Source: DASTYK01 sp964430275 (lineage in GTDB: Bacteria; Gemmatimonadota; Gemmatimonadetes; Longimicrobiales; RSA9). From it: 7,105 nucleotides of DNA. Positions 1 to 5,623 of this stretch are shown here, one piece after another. The notes beneath the pieces were generated by a model. That model searched no databases. It was given only the letters and a program-made list of their open reading frames with translations, and was not told the origin of the DNA. A program made the translations under genes and the position numbers. Within the stretch, counting starts at the first letter, position 1. Every line of letters starts with the position of its first letter. The DNA lies in NCBI GenBank assembly GCA_964430275.1, contig CAYSGF010000115.1, positions 1 to 7,105 on the forward strand, written 5' to 3'.

Positions 1-119
1 AGGCCGTTGGCGGTGCGCACGGTGATCGCTCCACCGAGCGTCTGGACCACCTCGACCGTGGTGCCGGCCGAGAGCGTGATCGGCATGCCGCCCGGAACGG
101 TGACCGCCGGGCAGTCGCG
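1..119 (-). CDS. SufT-like Fe-S assembly protein, N-terminal fragment (runs off left edge)
   Basis: On the minus strand, bases 119 to 1 read without a stop as RDCPAVTVPGG, then MPITLSAGTTVEVVQTLGG, then AITVRTANG. This matches the start of the SufT family (Fe-S cluster assembly or maturation proteins with an N-terminal beta-rich domain before a DUF59/MIP18 domain). The family pattern is RDC-x-A-x-x-(I/V)-P-x-G, then L-x-AG, then Q-x-LGG-x-(Y/I)TV. About 40 residues are visible; the rest, including any DUF59 domain, lies left of the window. No convincing native start is visible. The only in-frame upstream start before position 119 is a GTG at 155-153 with no ribosome binding site, and it lies inside sequence that reads as permease on the other strand. 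The native start was probably lost at the junction near base 115. The family call rests on recalled motifs, not a search. Confidence 0.6.
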
Positions 120-1853
120 CGGCGGCGTCCGGGTGTCACTCCTGACGTCGCGCACGCGGAGATGCAGCGCATCGGTGCCGATCTGCAGGAGCAGTTCCCG
201 CAGACAAATGATCGCATCACATTCAGCGCAACGCCGCTCAACGACATCCTGCTCGGCGACGTGCGTACGCCGCTGCTCGTGCTGCTCGGCGCTGTCGGTC
301 TCGTGCTGCTGGTGGCATGCGCGAATGTGGCGAACCTGCTGCTGGCGCGGGCGACGGCGCGCAGCGGGGAGCTCGCCGTGCGGGCCGCCCTGGGCGCTGG
401 CCGCGGTCGGCTGGTGCGTCAGCTGTTGACGGAGGCGAGCGTGCTCGCCGTGCTGGGCGGTGCGCTCGGCCTGGTGCTCGCGTTCTGGGGGACGCGCACG
501 CTCGTCGCGGCCCAGCCCGCCGACATCCCGCAACTCGATCGCATCGGCATCGACGGCACCGTCGTCGCCTTTACGGCACTCGTCACGATGCTGACCGCCC
601 TGCTGTTCGGCGCGCTGCCCGCACTGCAGGCGACCGGTGCAAGGCTGATGGCGACGCTGCGTGCGAGCGGCCGCGGCGGCGCCGGCGGCGGACGTCGCCT
701 GCGCTCGTCGCTCGTGGTGGCGGAGCTCGCGCTCGCCGTCGTGTTGCTCGTCGGTGCCGGACTGCTCATCCGCAGTCTGATCGAGCTGACGCGCGTCGAT
801 CCCGGGTTCCAGCCGGAGAACACGCTGTCGGTGCGCGTCGCACTGCAAGGCCCGCGCTACAGCGAGCAGGAAATGCGACGGGTCACGTTCGCGCAGCTCG
901 AGGAGCGGCTGCGTGCGCTGCCCGGCGTCGAGAGCGTCGGCGCGACCACCAGCCTGCCCGCAACCGACAATGCGTCGCTGTTCGGCTTCAGTGTGCCCGA
1001 CGGCCCGCCCCTGCCGCCCAACCTGAGTGCGGAGATCCGCGTCGTCATCGTGACGCCGGAGTATTTCCGCTCCATCGGCGGGACGCTGCTGAGAGGCCGC
1101 ATGTTCGACGAGCGCGACCGGCCCGACGCACCGCCTGTCGCACTCCTGAACCAGGCCGCAGTGGACGTCTGGCTGCGCGACCGCAATCCCGTCGGCGTGC
1201 AGGTGAACGCGAACGGCGAGCGCGAGGTGATCGGCGTCGTTGGCAACGTGCTGCAGGTGCGGCCGGGTGAGCCCGACGATCCGGAGCTGTACATCCCCTA
1301 TGCGCAGCTGTCCGCCCGCAACCTGTACTACACCATTCGCACGACCGGCGACCCGCTGGCACTGACGCCGCAAATCCGCCAGGCCGTGCGCGAGCTGGAT
1401 CCGAACCTACCGCTGGAGGCGGTGCGCCCGCTCACCGAGCTGCTCGGCGACAGCATCGCGCGGCCTCGCTTCTATACGACGCTCCTCGCGCTGTTCGCGG
1501 CGCTCGCACTGGGCCTCGCCATCATCGGCATCTTCGGCGTCATGAGCTACGTCGTCGCGCAGCGCCAGCGCGAGATCGGCATCCGCATGGCGCTCGGTGC
1601 CGACCGCGCCCAGGTCGTGCGCATGGTCGTCGGTAGTGCACTCGCCCTCGCCGGCCTCGGCCTCGCCATCGGCTTCGCCGGCGCCGTGGTCCTGGGGCGC
1701 GCACTGCGCAGCCAGCTCTATGGTGTGAGTGTGCTCGACCCTGTCACACTCGCCGCCGTGCTCGCCGTCCTCGGCACCAGTGCCTTTGCGGCCAGCCTGG
1801 TGCCCGCACGACGGGCTGCAGCGCTCGATCCGGGGCGGACGTTGAGAGAATAG
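114..1853 (+). CDS. ADOP/MacB-type ABC transporter permease (FtsX domains), 5'-truncated
   Basis: Inner-membrane permease of the MacB/FtsX class, which works with a separate ATPase in efflux, lipoprotein or envelope-stress transport; the substrate cannot be told. Family-like sequence begins at VARRRPGVTP (114) and AEMQ (about 159). Next comes the first FtsX block with membrane segments TPLLVLLGAVGLVLLVACANV (about 270-330), LAVLGGALGLVLAFWG and FTALVTMLTALLFGALPAL. A second half follows: a membrane segment SLVVAELALAVVLLVGAGLL (about 708-770), a periplasmic MacB core-like domain (TRVDPGF, LPGVESVGAT, YFRSIGG), and a C-terminal FtsX block with REIGIRMALGA and the terminal P-x-RRAAALDP motif. 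Family members are about 800 residues; only about 579 are present, and the first membrane helix plus most of the first periplasmic domain are missing. The frame is open to base 3, but the residues before 114 do not resemble the family. A downstream caller might start at ATG 162, which is an internal Met. The product is probably a non-functional remnant, unless the junction is an assembly artefact. Confidence 0.88.
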   Translation, partial: VARRRPGVTPDVAHAEMQRIGADLQEQFPQTNDRITFSATPLNDILLGDVRTPLLVLLGAVGLVLLVACANVANLLLARATARSGELAVRAALGAGRGRLVRQLLTEASVLAVLGGALGLVLAFWGTRTLVAAQPADIPQLDRIGIDGTVVAFTALVTMLTALLFGALPALQATGARLMATLRASGRGGAGGGRRLRSSLVVAELALAVVLLVGAGLLIRSLIELTRVDPGFQPENTLSVRVALQGPRYSEQEMRRVTFAQLEERLRALPGVESVGATTSLPATDNASLFGFSVPDGPPLPPNLSAEIRVVIVTPEYFRSIGGTLLRGRMFDERDRPDAPPVALLNQAAVDVWLRDRNPVGVQVNANGEREVIGVVGNVLQVRPGEPDDPELYIPYAQLSARNLYYTIRTTGDPLALTPQIRQAVRELDPNLPLEAVRPLTELLGDSIARPRFYTTLLALFAALALGLAIIGIFGVMSYVVAQRQREIGIRMALGADRAQVVRMVVGSALALAGLGLAIGFAGAVVLGRALRSQLYGVSVLDPVTLAAVLAVLGTSAFAASLVPARRAAALDPGRTLRE

Positions 1854-1916
1854 AATTGGTGAACTGGTGAATCAGGCCGCGGGACGAGAACGTCCCTCGC
1901 GCACATTCACCAATTC
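1853..1916. terminator. Inverted-repeat hairpin between convergent genes, possible bidirectional terminator
   Basis: An 11-base arm GAATTGGTGAA (1853-1863) is perfectly complementary to TTCACCAATTC (1906-1916). Nested inside is a second perfect hairpin: GGGACG (1881-1886), loop AGAA, CGTCCC (1891-1896). The structure starts on the last base of the permease TAG and ends inside the stop codon of the convergent AHSA1 gene, the usual place for a shared terminator. There is no clear T-tract on either strand, so an intrinsic-terminator role is an inference. The left arm also contains a tandem TGGTGAA (1857-1863 and 1865-1871), which allows an alternative pairing register. Confidence 0.4.
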
Positions 1917-2406
1917 AGCCATTCTTCAGTGCCGCCAGCACCCGATCCAGCGCCGCATAGCTCTCGTTCAGTCCACCCTCCATGCCCGACTGAAGCATGC
2001 CGTCGCGCTCCTCGCTCGTGTGGAACAGAGAAGTGTTGACTACCTTCGTCGCGCCGTCCCCCCGATCGTGGAACTCCACGGTCTCGAGCACGACGTACGC
2101 AGGCATGCCGTCCCACTCGAACGTCTGGACGATCCGGTCCTGCGGCGTCACCTCGCGGAAGCGACCCTCGAACCCATGCTCCTCGCCGTCGGCATGCTCG
2201 ACGAAGCGCCAGTGGCCGCCGCGCTCCAGCTCGAAGCGCTCGATCACCAGCTTGTTGCCGCGGCCCCACCACTGCGCCAGCAGATCCGGCTCCGTGAACG
2301 CGCGCCAGACATGATCGCGCGGCGCGTCGAACACACGCTCGATGCGGATCTCGCGGTCCGCGGGCGTCGTCAGGTCTGCGCGCCCCTGCTTCGTGGATGC
2401 GCTCAT
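1915..2406 (-). CDS. AHSA1/SRPBCC-domain protein (START-like, partner of ArsR repressor)
   Basis: A 163-residue cytoplasmic protein of the AHSA1 (activator of Hsp90 ATPase homologue 1-like) branch of the SRPBCC/START-like fold, a helix-grip domain with a hydrophobic ligand cavity. Visible signatures are IERVFDAPRDHVWRAFTEP (21-40) followed by WWG at 46-48, GGHWRFV (63-69), the TFEWDGMP strand (95-102), and the C-terminal helix GMEGGLNESYAALDRV (141-156). It spans one whole domain, normal for the family, preceded by a short polar N-terminus. The ligand or enzymatic role is unknown; bacterial members of this type are generally uncharacterised. The start is supported by AAAGGA five bases upstream of the ATG (2406-2404). 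The ATG overlaps the TGA of the upstream arsR-type gene as ATGA, so the two are very probably co-transcribed and translationally coupled. ArsR-AHSA1 pairs are a recurrent arrangement in bacteria. Confidence 0.93.
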   Translation of the reverse strand: MSASTKQGRADLTTPADREIRIERVFDAPRDHVWRAFTEPDLLAQWWGRGNKLVIERFELERGGHWRFVEHADGEEHGFEGRFREVTPQDRIVQTFEWDGMPAYVVLETVEFHDRGDGATKVVNTSLFHTSEERDGMLQSGMEGGLNESYAALDRVLAALKNG

Positions 2407-2738
2407 CTCGTTCCTTTCGGGTGCTCGAGGAAGGCCTCGAGTCGGTCGAAGCGTGCATTCACCATCTCCCGATACCGCTCGATCCACGCGACCTCGTCGC
2501 AGAGACGACGCGGCCCCAGGCCGCACATCCGCACACGGCCCTCCTTCCGCGTCCGCACCAGCCTTGCGTCCTCCAGGACGGCCACGTGCTTCTTCATGCC
2601 CGTGAGCGTCATGCCGAACGTCGTCGCCAGTTCCGTGATCGAGGCATCCGCACGCCCGAGCATCTCCAGGATGCCGCGACGAGTGGGGTCTGCGAGGGCG
2701 CCGAACGCCGGATCGAGTGCTGCCGAATGCTGAACCAT
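2403..2738 (-). CDS. ArsR-family winged-helix transcriptional repressor
   Basis: A 111-residue DNA-binding repressor and first gene of a two-gene operon with the AHSA1 gene. It has the usual order: dimerisation/N-terminal helix with ALADPTRRGILEML (14-27), helix-turn-helix with SITELATTFGM (33-43) and recognition helix TLTGMKKHVAVLEDARLV (44-61), wing hairpin VRTRKEGRVRMCGL (61-74), and a C-terminal helix WIERYREMVNARFDRLEAFL (85-104). It lacks the ELCVCDL-type cysteine motif of metal sensors (a lone Cys72 and Cys80 are present), so it is unlikely to be an arsenic or metal sensor; it belongs with the AHSA1-linked ArsR regulators. The start MVQHSAALDP is chosen because the promoter lies directly upstream and its predicted transcription start falls at this ATG. 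A start further upstream at 2822 would lie outside the transcript. Autoregulation through the palindrome over its own start is inferred. Confidence 0.92.
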   Translation of the reverse strand: MVQHSAALDPAFGALADPTRRGILEMLGRADASITELATTFGMTLTGMKKHVAVLEDARLVRTRKEGRVRMCGLGPRRLCDEVAWIERYREMVNARFDRLEAFLEHPKGTR

Positions 2739-2747
2739 ATGGTTCAG
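2730..2747. promoter_or_regulatory. 18-bp perfect palindromic operator over the arsR start codon
   Basis: CTGAACCATATGGTTCAG is identical to its reverse complement across 18 bases. Two more base pairs match outside (2727-2728 with 2749-2750) after one mismatch. The palindrome begins inside the -10 and spans the predicted transcription start and the ATG, so a bound dimer would block RNA polymerase. ArsR-family proteins bind inverted repeats as dimers, so negative autoregulation by the adjacent gene product is the natural inference. The ATG sits in the centre of the palindrome. Confidence 0.68.
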
Positions 2748-2774
2748 TATGGCGCCATGGATGACCGGTGTCAA
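2746..2774 (-). promoter_or_regulatory. Sigma70-type promoter of the arsR-AHSA1 operon, predicted leaderless
   Basis: Read on the minus strand, a perfect -35 TTGACA (2774-2769) is followed by a 17-base spacer and -10 CATACT (2751-2746, four of six matches to TATAAT). Only seven bases separate the -10 from the A of the ATG at 2738. The expected transcription start is therefore at or within a base or two of the start codon, which means a leaderless mRNA. No Shine-Dalgarno sequence precedes the ATG, consistent with this. Confidence 0.7.
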
Positions 2775-2831
2775 GGCCAGACATTGCACCCCCCTCGCCC
2801 CTGGCTGACATTGGGGGCTCAACGCGCGTCG

Positions 2832-2862
2832 TTGACAGAAACAGCGCGTGCGTCTCTGTCAT
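2832..2862 (+). promoter_or_regulatory. Candidate esterase promoter with embedded inverted repeat
   Basis: A perfect TTGACA lies at 2832-2837 on the plus strand; the best -10 is TGTCAT at 2857-2862, with a long 19-base spacer, so the promoter call is weak. The inverted repeat TGACAGA (2833-2839) and TCTGTCA (2855-2861) is exact, with 15 bases between the arms and 22 bases centre to centre (about two helical turns). It covers both putative promoter boxes. This geometry fits a dimeric regulator site for the esterase gene whose ATG is 31 bases downstream; it differs from the arsR palindrome. Confidence 0.35.
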
Positions 2863-2892
2863 CAGTGGTGGATCCCTGACACAGGCAGACAC

Positions 2893-4119
2893 ATGCGACG
2901 CCAACGGCTCACCCTGTCCCTTCTCGCAGCCTGCATGGCTGCACTCCCGGTCCGCGCCCAGACGTCGGTCACGGCCCCGATCAGCTGGAATGCGCACACG
3001 ATTGACTCGTCCGTGCTCCAGGCCGAGCGGCAGTACCTGGTATCGCTGCCGCCGAGCTACGAGCAGAGTGGCGCTCGCTATCCGGTGCTGACCATTCTCG
3101 ATGCCGACGATGCCGCCCAGTTCACTGCCGCCCTCGCGAACATCCGATTCCTGTCCGATCGAGGTGAAGTGCCGCAGCTGATTGTCGTCGGCATCACCAA
3201 CGGCCGGGATCGCGCGCACGACATGACGCCGCCGACCACCGCTGCTGATGAAGTGGAGCAGCTTCCCACGGCGGGCGGTGCGGATGATTTCCTGAGATAC
3301 ATCAGCGAGGAAGTGCTGCCTGCCGTGCGCGCAGACTACCGCGCGACCGCCACTACCGTCCTCGCCGGCCACTCCTTTGGCGGATTGTTCGCGCTGCACA
3401 CGGCCGCGTCCAGCCCTGGCCTGTTCGTGGGTGCAATCGCCATGAGCCCGTCGCTGCAATGGAACAATGCCGGCTACGTCACGACGTTCTCGGATCGTCT
3501 CGCGAGAGCGAGCGCATACACTCGCCTTTTCGTGACCAGTGGTGGCCTCGAGCCGCCGATCGATGTGAATGCGCAGCGCTTTGCCGCTCGCATGGATTCA
3601 TTCCCGAATCGGCACATCGCGTTCAGGTATGCTCGCTATCCGGACGACACGCATGGCATGACACCGCTGCCGAGCCTGGTGGATGGGTTGCGTTTTGTCT
3701 TCGAGCCGATTTCTACGCGTACGGCGACGGGCGACCTGATCGCACTGCGGCAGGATGCGACGTCGGAAGAGATTCTTGCAGTATCCGCGGCATTTGCGAA
3801 GCGCTACGCGACGGGGGCGCACCTGCTTGGCCTGTCCGACACGCTACCCGAGAACGTGCTCAACGAGCACGGCTACGTCGCACTCGAGTATTTCAGGAAT
3901 CCCGCAGCCGCGGTCGTGCTGTTCGAGCGCAACGCTGCGCTCTATCCGGAATCGGCGAACGTCCATGACAGCCTGGGCGACGGACTGCTCGCCGTGGGCG
4001 ATACCACTGCGGCACGCGTTGCCTTCAGCAAGGCGGTCGAGCTGGCGAAGGCCACGAACCATCCCGTGCAGTCGGTCAGCGCACGCAAGCTGGAGGCGCT
4101 GACGAAGCCGAGGGACTGA
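2893..4119 (+). CDS. Secreted alpha/beta-hydrolase, esterase D/IroE-like (COG2819 type), with TPR-like tail
   Basis: Predicted exported serine hydrolase of the putative esterase family (PF00756-like, relatives of esterase D and the siderophore esterase IroE), 408 residues from the ATG at 2893. Signal peptide: MRRQR, hydrophobic LTLSLLAACMAALP, likely cleavage after VRA (residue 22). A lipobox-like LAAC ends at Cys14, so a lipoprotein is a less likely alternative. The core has YLVSLPPSYEQSGARYPVLTILD (about 37-59), the nucleophile elbow GHSFGG with Ser161, SGGLEPP with Glu220 as a possible acid, and DDTHG with His254. After about residue 325 a helical tail, AAVVLFERNAALYPESANVH then SLGDGLLAVGDTTAARVAF, looks like one or two TPR units, a common ending in this group. 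The substrate is unknown; an ester is inferred. An in-frame GTG at 2848 would add 15 residues, but it overlaps the putative promoter repeat and spoils the signal peptide; the chosen ATG has only a weak AGG upstream. The gene is divergent from arsR and convergent with the next gene. Confidence 0.88.
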   Translation: MRRQRLTLSLLAACMAALPVRAQTSVTAPISWNAHTIDSSVLQAERQYLVSLPPSYEQSGARYPVLTILDADDAAQFTAALANIRFLSDRGEVPQLIVVGITNGRDRAHDMTPPTTAADEVEQLPTAGGADDFLRYISEEVLPAVRADYRATATTVLAGHSFGGLFALHTAASSPGLFVGAIAMSPSLQWNNAGYVTTFSDRLARASAYTRLFVTSGGLEPPIDVNAQRFAARMDSFPNRHIAFRYARYPDDTHGMTPLPSLVDGLRFVFEPISTRTATGDLIALRQDATSEEILAVSAAFAKRYATGAHLLGLSDTLPENVLNEHGYVALEYFRNPAAAVVLFERNAALYPESANVHDSLGDGLLAVGDTTAARVAFSKAVELAKATNHPVQSVSARKLEALTKPRD

Positions 4120-4444
4120 CGGCGTGAAGGCGACAGCGCGGCCGACGTCGCGCTGCGGAAGACACGAGCGCCATGATGACGCCATTCAGGGCATGCAGCG
4201 CGAGCCCGAGCGTCGCCGTTGCCGCACCTCCCGCGAAGCTCGCGTCACCGAGCACGCCCGCCGCGACGGACTGGAGGATACGCTGAAACGGCAGGTCCGC
4301 CCTGATGGCCCAGAAGGTTCCGGCGTAGGCGATATCGAAAGCAGCGGCGACGAGCCCGCCGGCGACGACGATCGCCAGCGCCGCCGTCAGCCCCCCGGCG
4401 CCGGCACCGGCGTTTCCTCGGCCGGCATACTCCTGCCCGTGCAT
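4076..4444 (-). CDS. Small inner-membrane protein, apparently C-terminally truncated
   Basis: The start is well supported: GGGAGG lies four bases upstream of the ATG at 4444. The 122-residue product has two membrane segments: LTAALAIVVAGGLVAAAFDI (19-38) continuing to about 46, and VLGDASFAGGAATATLGLAL (64-83) continuing to about 97. The stretch RILQSVAAGVLGDASFAGG followed by ALGLALHA-like residues is typical of a widespread family of uncharacterised small membrane proteins (usually about 140-190 residues, four membrane helices). Those continue with an aromatic-rich third helix and a last helix ending in a PLSA-like motif. Here the family resemblance stops near residue 103 (RRRPRC, about base 4135). 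The frame then runs 44 bases into the 3' end of the convergent esterase and stops at 4076. The last two helices are absent from any minus-strand frame nearby, so this looks like a deletion-truncated gene or early pseudogene. The function is unknown. Confidence 0.6.
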   Translation of the reverse strand: MHGQEYAGRGNAGAGAGGLTAALAIVVAGGLVAAAFDIAYAGTFWAIRADLPFQRILQSVAAGVLGDASFAGGAATATLGLALHALNGVIMALVSSAARRRPRCRLHAVSPSASSAPPACVR

Positions 4445-4571
4445 GCTGCCTCCCGGCGTCAGGGCCCTTCGGTGCGGGATCGGCGCGCCGGTCCGGCACG
4501 GGCGGGATCGTCACGGGCAGCCGCTGGCATGCGCTTCGCAACGTCCATTCGCTCCATGCGCTGCGGTGCCC

Positions 4572-4577
4572 CATAAT
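4572..4577 (+). promoter_or_regulatory. Candidate -10 box of the desaturase gene
   Basis: CATAAT matches TATAAT at five of six positions and stands out in an otherwise very GC-rich 167-base divergent intergenic region (4445-4611). Transcription from it would give a leader of about 28 bases before the ATG at 4612. No good -35 lies 16-18 bases upstream; the best is a weak TTCGCT at 4548-4553. The rest of the intergenic region shows nothing else I can support beyond the GGGAGG ribosome site of the minus-strand gene. Confidence 0.4.
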
Positions 4578-4611
4578 AGACGATTGAGCCATCCTCCAGA
4601 GAACGGACGCC

Positions 4612-5586
4612 ATGTATCCGACGGACGTCGAACGCGAAACCCTCGCCAGGGTGGAAGTCCTGGCGGACCTCGAGCCGCTGGTGCACAAGCTGATGGAAGC
4701 CCATGAAGCGAAGCGGGTGCTGTGGTTCCCGAGCGAGCTGCTGCGGCCGAAGCCGGACACGGATCCGGACGCGCACGTGCAGGGGCTGCGTGAGCGTGCA
4801 CGGGGAATCAGCCTGCCTGCGCGCGTTGCGCTTGCGCTGAACCTGCTGACGGAGGAGGGGCTGCCGCACTTCCACCGGCTGCTCGCGGTCTATCTCGGCA
4901 GCACCAGCTTCTGGTCTCGCTGGACGAATCTGTGGACGGCGGAGGAGGACCGGCACGGCGCGGTGCTGCACGACTACTGTCGCGACAGCGAAGTACTGAA
5001 CACGCCGGTGCTGGAGAAGATGCAGTTCGAGTACCTCCGTGCGGGCTTCGAGCCGGTGTGGGACAAGGACCCGTACCGCGTCTTCGTGTACACCACGCTG
5101 CAGGAGCGCGCGACCCAGGCGAGCCATGCCGCGACGGGCAAGCTGGCCAGCGAAACGGAGCCGATGATCGGCGAGGTGCTGGCGAACGTGGCGAAGGAAG
5201 AGGCCCGGCACTACGCGTTCTATCGCGAGATCTTCAAGGGCGTGCTGGAGCGGGATCCGAACCGCGCGCTGGTCTCCGCCGCGGCCGTCATGCCGGCGAT
5301 CGACATGCCGGGCGTCCTCATGCCGCACTTCCGCGAGATGGCCGATGTCATCCGGCGGGCCGGCATCTACGGTCCACGCGACTACCTGAAGATCGTCCAG
5401 GAGCAGATCCGCTACTGGAAGATCGACGCGCTGGAGGGGCTGAGCGAAGCCGGGCGCCAGGCGCAGGAAACGATTCTCGCCATTCCCAAACGCCTCACGC
5501 GTATTGCCGACGCCATGGAATCGCGCAGCCGCGCGAAGTCGTTCGCGTTCGACGTCGCATTCGCGCGTGAGTTCACGATGGAGTGA
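4612..5586 (+). CDS. Acyl-ACP desaturase (soluble diiron, FA_desaturase_2 family)
   Basis: A 324-residue soluble enzyme that introduces a cis double bond into acyl-ACP with O2 and electrons from ferredoxin, supplying unsaturated fatty acids for membranes. It belongs to the plant stearoyl-ACP delta-9 desaturase and mycobacterial DesA group. All six carboxylate-bridged diiron ligands can be placed by alignment to the castor enzyme from memory. They are Glu81 in TEEGLP, Glu112 and His115 in AEEDRHG, Glu165 in QERATQ (53 residues after Glu112, as in castor), and Glu197 and His200 in KEEARHY. The flanking SRWTNLWTAEEDRHG and ERATQASHAATG are also canonical. There is no transit or signal peptide, so it is cytosolic. 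The length is close to bacterial relatives. The start is ATG 4612 with a purine-rich AGAGAACGGA upstream. Regiospecificity cannot be told. No ferredoxin or reductase gene is adjacent. PEP carboxylase follows 37 bases downstream on the same strand. Confidence 0.95.
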   Translation: MYPTDVERETLARVEVLADLEPLVHKLMEAHEAKRVLWFPSELLRPKPDTDPDAHVQGLRERARGISLPARVALALNLLTEEGLPHFHRLLAVYLGSTSFWSRWTNLWTAEEDRHGAVLHDYCRDSEVLNTPVLEKMQFEYLRAGFEPVWDKDPYRVFVYTTLQERATQASHAATGKLASETEPMIGEVLANVAKEEARHYAFYREIFKGVLERDPNRALVSAAAVMPAIDMPGVLMPHFREMADVIRRAGIYGPRDYLKIVQEQIRYWKIDALEGLSEAGRQAQETILAIPKRLTRIADAMESRSRAKSFAFDVAFAREFTME

Positions 5587-5623
5587 GCCCGGCAGAACGT
5601 TCCTCCGGCATGCAGGGTTCCGC

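Noticed and set aside
1867..2733. 288-codon plus-strand open frame opposite the ArsR and AHSA1 genes.
   Set aside because: Shadow of two well-supported minus-strand genes; no ribosome site and no domain.
2403..2822. Longer ArsR form starting at an ATG 28 codons upstream.
   Set aside because: The extension covers the -35, spacer and -10 of the predicted promoter and is not part of the family domain.
1915..3459. 514-codon minus-strand open frame extending upstream of the AHSA1 gene.
   Set aside because: Only the last 163 codons look like protein. The remainder runs antisense to the esterase and through arsR in another frame, and a strong ribosome site supports the internal ATG at 2406.
5587..5623. 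Palindrome GAACGTTC with flanking CCGG words in the 37-base desaturase-ppc gap, considered as a terminator or operator.
   Set aside because: The outer arms pair poorly, there is no T-tract, and an 8-base palindrome alone is too short to claim a site.
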